From contig CAIMFR010000050.1 of NCBI GenBank assembly GCA_903840375.1, positions 1-13,475 of the forward strand: a stretch of DNA of 13,475 nt. The letters are read 5' to 3'. Every line of letters starts with the position of its first letter. Positions within the stretch are counted from its first letter, which is position 1. Under the pieces are notes generated by a model. The model made no database searches and had not been told where the DNA came from. It was given only the letters and a program-made list of their open reading frames with translations. Of the stretch, positions 6,608 to 11,358 are shown piece by piece. The stretch is from Candidatus Adlerbacteria bacterium. GTDB taxonomy: Bacteria > Patescibacteriota > Minisyncoccia > Phycocordibacterales > SBAW01. Both the position numbers and the translations under genes were made by a program.

Positions 6608-6642
6608 TGTAATAATATCTCCCAATAAGTGGAGATATTATT
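6594..6642 (+). promoter_or_regulatory. Riboswitch expression platform: competing anti-hairpin and terminator-like hairpin
   Basis: A perfect 12-bp stem (6611-6622 with 6631-6642, 8-nt loop) lies between aptamer and metK. Its left arm can instead pair upstream: TATCTCCC (6616-6623) with GGG-a-AGATA (6594-6602, one bulged A), which also destroys the 3' strand of P1 and the base of P4. The two folds are mutually exclusive, as in a transcription-attenuating S-box. The hairpin lacks a pure U-tract (TATTTATATT follows), so termination efficiency is uncertain. Its GGAG is 28 nt from the ATG, too far to be the metK ribosome binding site. Confidence 0.65.
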
Positions 6643-6659
6643 TATATTCACTGTAATTT

Positions 6660-7712
6660 ATGAACAATCTTTTCACCCGTTATACAACAGAGTCAGTCAC
6701 CTCGGGCCACCCGGACAAAGTATGCGACCAGATATCAGACGCGATACTCGACGCCTGCCTCGCGCAAGATCCCACGTCTCGTGTAGCTGTCGAGACGGTC
6801 GGAAGCCACGGGATGCTTTTCATCGGAGGAGAAGTGCGCACCAATGCAGATGTGAAGTACGCGGACATTGCAAGAAAAGTGTACAAGGGTATCGGTTACG
6901 ACGAAGACCTCGACATAATCGACCGCGTCGACGTACAATCCGGAGACATAGCGATGGGTGTCGACACCGGAGGTGCGGGCGACCAAGGCATCATGTACGG
7001 CTACGCGACGGATGAGACCAAGGAATATTTGCCGCTCGGCGTCGTGCTCTCACACAAGCTAGCGCGCGGACTTGAGAAATTGCGCAGAGACGGCACACTC
7101 CCCTGGCTGCGCCCCGACGGCAAAACGCAAGTGACGATAGACAACGGTCGCGTCATCACCGGACTCGCGAGCACACAGCACGCGGAGGATGCAGAACTGG
7201 AGGATATCCGCACTGGTTTGACTGAACATCTTTTTACACCGATACTCGGTGACCTTGCTGACATTGAAATATTGGTGAACCCGACGGGAAGGTTCGTCCA
7301 GGGAGGATTCGCGGCAGACGCGGGATTGACCGGACGAAAGATAATGGTGGACACCTACGGAGGCCTCATGCCACACGGCGGCGGCGCATTCTCCGGAAAA
7401 GATGCAACAAAAGTGGACCGCTCGGCGGCATACATGGCGCGCTTCGCGGCAAAAAATCTCGTCGCAAACGGGTATGCGAAGAAAGCGCTCGTCTCGGTCG
7501 CATACGCCATCGGCCGTGCCGAACCGGTAATGATAGAAGCATTCGATGAGAATGGAAAAAACCTCACTGATGTGGTCGTCAAAAACTTCGACTTCAAGCC
7601 GCGCTCGATAATAGAGCGTCTCGGACTCACTCGGCCGATATTCCAAAAGACGGCAGCATACGGACACTTCGGCACAGACGATCGCTCGTGGGAGATGATA
7701 GAAAAGATGTAG
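6660..7712 (+). CDS. metK: S-adenosylmethionine synthetase (methionine adenosyltransferase)
   Basis: Makes S-adenosylmethionine, phosphate and diphosphate from ATP and methionine in the cytoplasm; a tetramer in the family. Signatures are intact: GHPDK (16-20) followed by CDQISDAILDA, GGEVRTNADV (57-66), GAGDQGIMYGYA (105-116), NGTLPWLRPD-like DGTLPWLRPD (144-153), NPTGRF (207-212), GLTGRKIMVDTYGG (222-235) and the phosphate loop GGGAFSGKD (240-248) then TKVDRSAAY. At 350 residues it is somewhat shorter than the E. coli enzyme (384), losing mainly C-terminal and loop length; no core piece is missing. The start at 6660 gives the natural MNNLFTRYTTESVTSGHPDK. It is controlled by the SAM riboswitch upstream, so its product feeds back on its own synthesis. 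It is followed 87 nt later by the SbmA-like gene. Confidence 0.97.
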   Translation: MNNLFTRYTTESVTSGHPDKVCDQISDAILDACLAQDPTSRVAVETVGSHGMLFIGGEVRTNADVKYADIARKVYKGIGYDEDLDIIDRVDVQSGDIAMGVDTGGAGDQGIMYGYATDETKEYLPLGVVLSHKLARGLEKLRRDGTLPWLRPDGKTQVTIDNGRVITGLASTQHAEDAELEDIRTGLTEHLFTPILGDLADIEILVNPTGRFVQGGFAADAGLTGRKIMVDTYGGLMPHGGGAFSGKDATKVDRSAAYMARFAAKNLVANGYAKKALVSVAYAIGRAEPVMIEAFDENGKNLTDVVVKNFDFKPRSIIERLGLTRPIFQKTAAYGHFGTDDRSWEMIEKM

Positions 7713-7799
7713 CTGCGCGCAGCAATTATGTTAACCTTTAGCTGGAAGTATTGGTTGTATAAGCGAATAGTTCCTTAATACAAAACAAAGGAGGCGAAC

Positions 7800-8900
7800 A
7801 TGTTCAGATCGTTCTTCTGCGATACGAGACGAGCGTGGATCGCCTACGGAGGCGCCTTTCTGCTCGTGATGTTGATGGTTCTGCACGTCGGCACATCGTA
7901 CCTTTACGCCGAGATGATGAATGTCTTTGGCGAGGTACTCCAGCGCGGTGCAGAATCTGATTCGGTACACCAGTATCTGCACACCATTGTATACTATGCA
8001 GGCACTTTTGTTCCACTGCTTAGCGTTGATACGGCAAATCGCTTCATCTCTGACCAGAGCATTACCCTGACAGGGTTGTACGGCATCGTAATGTACGGCT
8101 TCATTCCCGTGCCAATACTATACTGGATACTGAACAACGGCATCCAGTATGCATCAGACAGATACGTCTGGTACTGGCGTGAAGCGATAACAATGCATTA
8201 CATTCAACGCTGGAACGTGCGCTCTGCAAAACTTGAGGGGTCGAGTCAGCGTATACATGAGGCTGCGAACAACTTCGCGTCTTCTATGCTGGACATCTGC
8301 AGGCCGATCGTTCGTTCTGCATTGGCGCTCTTCGCATTCGTACCTATGCTGTGGGCATTGAGCAAAGAGTTCGAGAACTATTGCCACGTACCGGGCATCC
8401 TTCTGTGGACAGCTATCTTGTTCAGCGTCTTCGGAACACTCGTCTCACTGCGCGTCGGTAGGCGGTTACCACAGTGCGAGTGTGTGGTCCAGCAAAATGA
8501 AGGTCACTTCCGCAGCAAATTGGAATCGATCAATCGCGGACGAAGCGGTGGCACCATCTATGACACCGCCACTTTGTTCGAGAACTTGAGCACAAGCTGC
8601 AAGCGGTTGCATCGGCAACGTCTGAAGTTCAACCTTTGGCTCGTATTCTACCAGCATGTATGGGAATACATTCCCCTCTTCCTGCTTGGTTTCCTAGTTG
8701 TAATCGGCGTGACATCCTTCGGCGTAATGATGCAGACACGCAACGCTTTAGGAGAAGCAAAAGGTGCATTGTCGGTATTCTCCGACACGATGCCCATCTG
8801 GACCAGACTGAATAGTTTCGTTCAACGACTCAATGAGTTGGAACAGACTTTCGAGCCGAACCAAGTGAAGGAACTGGAGGCACTCGACTATCAGATCTAA
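7800..8900 (+). CDS. sbmA: SbmA/BacA-like peptide transporter
   Basis: 366 residues; E. coli SbmA has 406. Known members are homodimeric inner-membrane, proton-driven importers of antimicrobial peptides and microcins, built like an ABC-transporter membrane domain without an ATPase; no Walker motif is seen here. The match spans the length: MFRSFF start, RWREA-like WYWREA (124-129), EGSSQRIHEAANNFAS (146-161, SbmA has EGAAQRVQEDTMRFAS), LFAFVPMLWALS (177-188), the FGTLVSLRVGRRLP segment (211-224) and GVMMQTRNALGEAKGA (308-323). Membrane helices are near 13-36, 92-112, 170-188, 198-220 and 280-310. One helix's worth of N-terminal sequence is shorter than in SbmA. A strong Shine-Dalgarno (AAGGAGG, 5 nt before ATG) stands out in a window where most genes lack one. 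A terminator follows. The substrate is unknown. Confidence 0.8.
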   Translation: MFRSFFCDTRRAWIAYGGAFLLVMLMVLHVGTSYLYAEMMNVFGEVLQRGAESDSVHQYLHTIVYYAGTFVPLLSVDTANRFISDQSITLTGLYGIVMYGFIPVPILYWILNNGIQYASDRYVWYWREAITMHYIQRWNVRSAKLEGSSQRIHEAANNFASSMLDICRPIVRSALALFAFVPMLWALSKEFENYCHVPGILLWTAILFSVFGTLVSLRVGRRLPQCECVVQQNEGHFRSKLESINRGRSGGTIYDTATLFENLSTSCKRLHRQRLKFNLWLVFYQHVWEYIPLFLLGFLVVIGVTSFGVMMQTRNALGEAKGALSVFSDTMPIWTRLNSFVQRLNELEQTFEPNQVKELEALDYQI

Positions 8901-8907
8901 AACAAAT

Positions 8908-8943
8908 GCCGCCCCATCGAATGTGGGACGGCTTTTTCTTTTT
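8908..8943. terminator. Rho-independent terminator after SbmA-like gene
   Basis: GCCG/CGGC (8908-8911 with 8929-8932), one mismatch, then CCCA/TGGG, followed by TTTTTCTTTTT (8933-8943). On the opposite strand the same hairpin is followed by ATTTGTTTTAG, so it may also serve as a weaker minus-strand terminator for the converging cupin gene. Confidence 0.85.
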
Positions 8944-8952
8944 GTACACTTT

Positions 8953-9348
8953 TTAAATCTTCGTCTCCCTCCCGTAAGAATCTTCATAGCGAACAATATC
9001 ATCCTCGGACACGTCCGGTCCCCACGCAATTTCCACAACAGACACACCCCGGTCATTGTCTCCACACAGCCGATGCAGCCAACGTGTTGGAATATAGACG
9101 AATGAACAGATCCTCAGGTGGTCGTGCCTGTTCAAACTCCTGTCGGCCGTCTCGCGTATGGAGATACCACCGCCGGCACAGCAGATCCAGAGCTCATTTC
9201 TTAGTTTATGCAATTGCCAGCTCAACCGCCCTCCTGGCTTTACGATGATGATCTTCAACCAGAGATGCTTGACTGCAAATAGAACATACATGTGTCCCCA
9301 AGGCCGATCGAGCCTCGTGAAGAGAAACGATACTATTTTACCGAACAT
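8953..9348 (-). CDS. Stand-alone mannose-6-phosphate isomerase type II cupin domain
   Basis: 131 residues matching the C-terminal cupin of bifunctional ManC/AlgA enzymes (Pfam MannoseP_isomer), which interconverts fructose-6-phosphate and mannose-6-phosphate for GDP-mannose synthesis. Visible motifs: RPWG (15-18), VKPGGRLSWQLHKLRNELW (36-54) with likely metal ligands Q45, H47 and E52, YIPTRWLHR (85-93) with H92, and the family end motif SEDDIVRYEDSYGR (114-127). The nucleotidyltransferase half is absent. Residues 30-60 are more hydrophobic and Cys-rich (ICCAGGG) than usual. The start is supported by AAGGGG upstream of ATG 9348 and a promoter at 9387-9414. No other sugar gene is in the window, so it may be a true isomerase or a repurposed cupin. 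Confidence 0.82.
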   Translation of the reverse strand: MFGKIVSFLFTRLDRPWGHMYVLFAVKHLWLKIIIVKPGGRLSWQLHKLRNELWICCAGGGISIRETADRSLNRHDHLRICSFVYIPTRWLHRLCGDNDRGVSVVEIAWGPDVSEDDIVRYEDSYGRETKI

Positions 9349-9386
9349 CTCAATAACCCCTTGTTAGACGGTCCATTTCCAAGCCA

Positions 9387-9414
9387 AATATACCACAAAG
9401 AATATTTTGGTCAC
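9387..9414 (-). promoter_or_regulatory. Promoter of the cupin gene
   Basis: On the minus strand: -35 GTGACC (9409-9414), 16-bp spacer, extended -10 TGGTATATT (hexamer 9387-9392). The predicted leader of about 32 nt contains the AAGGGG site, so this gene is not leaderless. Confidence 0.5.
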
Positions 9415-9451
9415 GCCTGCGGCTCACAAAATATTCCCCGAACATTTTGTG
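9400..9451. repeat. Three-arm inverted repeat between tRNA-Phe and the cupin gene
   Basis: A middle arm can pair both ways. Arm 9427-9436 (CAAAATATTC) is the perfect 10-bp complement of 9400-9409 (GAATATTTTG), with a 17-nt loop containing GCC-GCA-GGC. The longer arm 9425-9436 also pairs with 9440-9451 (GAACATTTTGTG) with one mismatch and a 3-nt loop, reaching into the last two bases of tRNA-Phe. It may act as tRNA 3' terminator or processing structure, or be a small palindromic element. Confidence 0.65.
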
Positions 9452-9522
9452 CTTGGGGCCGGGATCGAACCGGCGACCCCCTCCTCTTCAGGGAGATGCT
9501 CTACCAACTGAGCTACCCAAGC
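9450..9522 (-). tRNA. tRNA-Phe (anticodon GAA)
   Basis: The cloverleaf folds fully: acceptor GCTTGGG/CCCAAGC, D arm GCTC/GAGC, anticodon stem TCTCC/GGAGG (one U-G), loop CTGAAGA with anticodon GAA and G37, T arm GCCGG-TTCGATC-CCGGC, discriminator A. CCA is not encoded (ACA follows). It lies 31 nt after the stop of the 100-aa gene on the same strand, with no strong promoter of its own visible. Confidence 0.96.
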
Positions 9523-9553
9523 ATTTTCAACTGCATAACTACTCCCCGCTCTA

Positions 9554-9853
9554 TTATTGCGTCTTCGGCAATAGATTCTTAATGATATCCTGCGCTTGAA
9601 CCTGGAGCGTCTGTAACTGCTTACCACCCTCCTGCACTTGACCATACACTTTCTCCAACTGCACCATATATGGCTGTATGTAGAATAAATATGTTGCCCC
9701 TCCAGCTGTCAGAACCACAGCCCACCAAATCATTTTGAAGAACGTATTCCATCGTGAAGAACGATGCAGACTGCGCACCATCTTGTTCGTCTCCTGCGAC
9801 AGAGCAAGGTTCTTTTGAACTAAGTCTCTCAACTCTTCAATATCCATGTCCAT
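9554..9853 (-). CDS. Small single-pass membrane protein with flanking coiled coils (99 aa)
   Basis: 99 residues from ATG 9853 (a second ATG at 9847 is equally possible). A helical, charged N-terminus (MDMDIEELRDLVQKNLALSQ) is followed by basic HRSSRWNTFFK, one membrane helix at about 43-60 (WWAVVLTAGGATYLFYI) and a Gln-rich helical tail (QVQEGGKQLQTLQVQAQD) likely to form a coiled coil outside. I know no named family; proteins of this shape are common in CPR genomes. An extended -10 (TGCTATACT) ends 9 nt before the ATG, ruling out the longer frame that starts at 9988 and giving a very short leader. Confidence 0.75.
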   Translation of the reverse strand: MDMDIEELRDLVQKNLALSQETNKMVRSLHRSSRWNTFFKMIWWAVVLTAGGATYLFYIQPYMVQLEKVYGQVQEGGKQLQTLQVQAQDIIKNLLPKTQ

Positions 9854-9862
9854 ACTTTTTCC

Positions 9863-9871
9863 AGTATAGCA
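9863..9871 (-). promoter_or_regulatory. Extended -10 promoter of the 99-aa gene
   Basis: The minus strand reads TGCTATACT, a near-consensus extended -10. Nine nt separate it from ATG 9853, so the mRNA should have about 2-3 untranslated nt. No good -35 box. Confidence 0.6.
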
Positions 9872-9902
9872 AATAAAATAAAAATATGCATGCCCCGAGT
9901 AA

Positions 9903-10181
9903 TCAGTAGCAATGTGCTTCTGATACTGTTGATCCATAACCAGAACATGCCAATGCGCCGAAAAAAAAGGTCGCGGGTAGCGACACAATCGTCAATACTA
10001 TATTGATTATTGCAACACTATGAAGTACATTTTTTGCTTTATGTTGACTTGGAGACATCTCGGCTTGGCTGCGTTTAAACCCTACTATTATCCAGTAAGC
10101 GTATACTACGCATAAAATCAACACTACGCATCGAGTCAATAATCTGATTGTTTCATAATGCTGCAAAATATACTCATTCAT
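9903..10181 (-). CDS. Small two-helix membrane protein (92 aa)
   Basis: 92 residues from ATG 10181 (MNEYILQHYETIRLLTR). Two membrane helices at about 17-36 (CVVLILCVVYAYWIIVGF) and 57-80 (IINIVLTIVSLPATFFFG) are joined by a basic, Ser-rich loop (KRSQAEMSPSQHKAKN). The end is Cys and Gly containing (CSGYGSTVSEAHCY). The shape recalls the small two-helix proteins found in type IV secretion/pilin-like contexts of CPR, but nothing around supports that and I assign no function. An extended -10 (TGCTATTAT) ends 8 nt before this ATG, which favours it over the in-frame upstream ATG at 10208. Confidence 0.65.
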   Translation of the reverse strand: MNEYILQHYETIRLLTRCVVLILCVVYAYWIIVGFKRSQAEMSPSQHKAKNVLHSVAIINIVLTIVSLPATFFFGALACSGYGSTVSEAHCY

Positions 10182-10189
10182 TATCATCA

Positions 10190-10198
10190 ATAATAGCA
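10190..10198 (-). promoter_or_regulatory. Extended -10 promoter of the 92-aa gene
   Basis: The minus strand reads TGCTATTAT, with 8 nt to ATG 10181: leaderless spacing. It lies 17 nt downstream of the tRNA-Arg 3' end. No clear -35 box is visible. Confidence 0.5.
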
Positions 10199-10215
10199 GA
10201 CTTTGCACTAGTATG

Positions 10216-10287
10216 TGCCCCTGGCCGGAATCGGACCGACATCTTCTCCTTAGGACGGAGTTGCTCTATCCATTGAGCTACGGGGGC
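10216..10287 (-). tRNA. tRNA-Arg (anticodon CCT)
   Basis: Acceptor GCCCCCG/CAGGGGC, D arm GCTC/GAGC, anticodon loop GTCCTAA giving anticodon CCT for AGG codons, T arm GTCGG-TCCGATT-CCGGC, discriminator A. Two helix defects: C6-A67 in the acceptor and A27-A43 at the top of the anticodon stem. The T loop is TCCGATT instead of the usual TTC start. CCA is not encoded. It is still clearly a tRNA; the defects may be tolerated or point to relaxed selection on this AGG-only isoacceptor. Confidence 0.92.
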
Positions 10288-10292
10288 AGAAA

Positions 10293-10318
10293 CAAGGACC
10301 GAACGTAGTCGGCCCTTG
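10293..10318 (-). terminator. Hairpin between glutaredoxin gene and tRNA-Arg
   Basis: A 10-bp stem (CAAGGGCCGA/TCGGTCCTTG on the minus strand, one G-U pair, 6-nt loop) followed by TTTCT. It looks like the glutaredoxin terminator, yet the tRNA-Arg 5' end is only 5 nt further on. Either it is leaky and the tRNA is read through, or it is a processing structure. Confidence 0.55.
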
Positions 10319-10346
10319 CTAGTATGCGACAAAAAGTATGAATCAG

Positions 10347-10589
10347 CTAGGCAGTGATCCCGAGCGCTGCCGCCACTTTGTCCTGATCAAAACCTACAAT
10401 AGTTTTCCCGTCTATAATAATACCCGGAACACCCATCTGACCTGTCTTCTGTACCATCTCTTCACGCTTGGCGGCGTCGGTGGAAACATCGTAACCGGTG
10501 TAAGCAATCTTATGCGAGTCGAAAAAATCCTTGGCCATGTGGCAGAAGTGACAGGTCGGTGTGCTGTAGATAACGATGTTTTTGTCCAT
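10347..10589 (-). CDS. Glutaredoxin-like thiol-disulfide oxidoreductase (YruB/NrdH type)
   Basis: 80 residues, a complete minimal thioredoxin fold. Active site CHFC (C13, C16) in STPTCHFCHMAKDFF; cis-proline P55 in QMGVPGIIIDG; C-terminal IVGFD (64-68) typical of the YruB-type glutaredoxin-like family. The small oxidoreductase would reduce protein disulfides, with a thioredoxin reductase or small thiols as electron source; neither is in the window. The usual V-P-T/V is V-P-G here. It lies between tRNA-Gly and tRNA-Arg. A promoter with an 8-nt gap to the ATG and a palindrome in its spacer precedes it. No Shine-Dalgarno. Confidence 0.93.
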   Translation of the reverse strand: MDKNIVIYSTPTCHFCHMAKDFFDSHKIAYTGYDVSTDAAKREEMVQKTGQMGVPGIIIDGKTIVGFDQDKVAAALGITA

Positions 10590-10597
10590 ACAACTTT

Positions 10598-10627
10598 ATT
10601 AACGGATATGTACATATCATATCACAA
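10598..10627 (-). promoter_or_regulatory. Glutaredoxin promoter with 14-bp palindrome in spacer
   Basis: On the minus strand: -35 TTGTGA (10622-10627), 18-bp spacer, -10 GTTAAT (10598-10603, four of six), 8 nt to ATG 10589. The spacer holds a perfect palindrome GATATGTACATATC (10605-10618), a plausible operator for a redox or metal regulator (inference). Confidence 0.45.
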
Positions 10628-10634
10628 CAACGGT

Positions 10635-10655
10635 GTGGATATTCGAAATATCCAC
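10635..10655. repeat. Inverted repeat with 9-bp arms upstream of glutaredoxin
   Basis: Perfect arms GTGGATATT and AATATCCAC around a 3-nt loop, lengthening to about 11 pairs if two bases bulge (CG...CG). It sits just upstream of the glutaredoxin -35 box. No T-run follows on either strand, so a second operator or a transcript-end hairpin is more likely than a classical terminator. Confidence 0.5.
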
Positions 10656-10667
10656 CGTCGTCGCTCG

Positions 10668-10691
10668 GAAAACAAAGCAAGCTTTATTTTC
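10668..10691 (-). terminator. Possible terminator of tRNA-Gly
   Basis: On the minus strand GAAAA-t-AAAGC-TT-GCTTT-g-TTTTC forms an imperfect palindrome 12 nt after the tRNA 3' end. The T-rich half could serve as U-tract for the AAAGC/GCTTT stem. The loop is very small and the stem AT-rich, so this is tentative. Confidence 0.35.
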
Positions 10692-10703
10692 TCTCACTCC
10701 TAG

Positions 10704-10774
10704 TGCGGATAGGGATAATCGAAATCCCGCCTACTGCTTGGGAAGCAGTCATTCTGCCACTAAACTATATCCGC
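10704..10774 (-). tRNA. tRNA-Gly (anticodon CCC)
   Basis: Perfect acceptor GCGGATA/TATCCGC, anticodon stem ACTGC/GCAGT, loop TTCCCAA with anticodon CCC (GGG codons), T arm GGGAT-TTCGATT-ATCCC. The D stem is weak (GTTT/GAAT), as is common for tRNA-Gly. The discriminator is A rather than the U73 usual in bacteria with the alpha2-beta2 GlyRS. CCA is not encoded. Confidence 0.95.
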
Positions 10775-10806
10775 AAATTTAGACACACGCCGCGAACTAG
10801 CCCAAT

Positions 10807-11199
10807 TTACCACACAAACAACGTACGGAACAAACGCTGCCACAGACCTTCCGGTGCAGCATTCGCAGACGTGTCCGATGCGGTGTTTCGTACTATCTGT
10901 ATAACGCCTTCGCCTGGTTTCGTCGCACCGAAACGCTCACGCATCTCTGCCTCCACACCGCGCGGCGAAGAAAGTTCACCGACGGAGATCTGCAGTTGTT
11001 TTTCTCTCGCCTGCAACTGCGTCAATTTGTCCTGTGAATTTTTACTGCCCTCCGACGCGTCGCTTAATTTGCCATACATGTTCCATGCACCGCGCACTGC
11101 AAACACAGCGATGACCAGCAGGGCTATCGTGCCGGCGATGCTCACACCAAGACGAACCAACTCCTCTTGCCTGCTCCGCTTTTTGAACTCATGGACCAT
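10807..11199 (-). CDS. FtsB/DivIC-like septum formation initiator protein
   Basis: 130 residues with the layout of FtsB/DivIC division proteins: short basic cytoplasmic N-terminus (MVHEFKKRSRQEELVR), one membrane helix (about 17-37), then a coiled coil rich in K, Q and L (about 42-73) and the family's globular end SSPRGVEAEMRERFGATKPG (78-97) followed by EGVIQIV. In known systems it joins FtsL and FtsQ/DivIB to activate septal peptidoglycan synthesis. Here it has an extra tail ending in an amphipathic EGLWQRLFRTLFVW. The start is supported by an extended -10 (TGATAGACT) 7 nt upstream. It diverges from a 39-aa membrane ORF and lies upstream of tRNA-Gly. It could serve FtsL or FtsB roles; sequence alone does not decide. 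Confidence 0.85.
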   Translation of the reverse strand: MVHEFKKRSRQEELVRLGVSIAGTIALLVIAVFAVRGAWNMYGKLSDASEGSKNSQDKLTQLQAREKQLQISVGELSSPRGVEAEMRERFGATKPGEGVIQIVRNTASDTSANAAPEGLWQRLFRTLFVW

Positions 11200-11201
11200 G
11201 T

Positions 11202-11216
11202 ATGATAGTCTATCAT
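11202..11216. promoter_or_regulatory. Shared palindrome in the divergent promoter region of the FtsB-like gene
   Basis: A perfect odd palindrome ATGATAGtCTATCAT lies between two divergent starts (11199 minus, 11218 plus). It overlaps an extended -10 on the minus strand (TGATAGACT, hexamer 11207-11212, 7 nt from ATG 11199) and a TATGAT -10 on the plus strand (11201-11206, 11 nt from ATG 11218). A bound protein would cover both. Confidence 0.45.
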
Positions 11217-11217
11217 C

Positions 11218-11337
11218 ATGAACATATATACTGTATTAGGTAAGAACAATAAGAAAAAACTTCAGATACTGACCGGTGTGCTCGGCGTCATTATCATCTT
11301 GAGCATGGTCCTCGCGTACTTCTCGATCCTTCTCTAG
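11218..11337 (+). CDS. Candidate 39-aa single-helix membrane protein
   Basis: ATG at 11218 to TAG at 11335-11337. A basic start (MNIYTVLGKNNKKKLQ) is followed by an uninterrupted membrane helix (about 17-39, ILTGVLGVIIILSMVLAYF) and ends directly after it. This is a textbook positive-inside small membrane protein rather than a random frame. A TATGAT -10 lies 11 nt upstream. It is divergent from the FtsB-like gene and faces the 3' end of lepA, 21 nt before the lepA stop. No family recognised. Confidence 0.55.
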   Translation: MNIYTVLGKNNKKKLQILTGVLGVIIILSMVLAYFSILL

Positions 11338-11358
11338 CTTACGCTGTTCTAACGTAAA

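Noticed and set aside
6611..6642. Hairpin before metK as Shine-Dalgarno sequestering device
   Set aside because: Its GGAG lies 28 nt from the ATG, too far for initiation; a transcriptional role fits better.
7713..7725. CTGCGCGCAG palindrome after metK as terminator
   Set aside because: It has no loop of workable size and no T-run follows.
7800..8900. SbmA-like gene as half of a classical ABC exporter
   Set aside because: No Walker A, signature or Walker B motif in this protein and no ATPase gene next to it; motifs match SbmA/BacA instead.
9854..9988. Longer start at 9988 for the 99-aa membrane protein
   Set aside because: It would overlap the 92-aa gene and include the extended -10 promoter; the added peptide shows no protein-like pattern.
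11338..11358. TTACG/CGTAA inverted repeat (about 11340-11356) between the 39-aa ORF and lepA as a terminator
   Set aside because: Only five pairs and no T-run on either strand; too weak to call.
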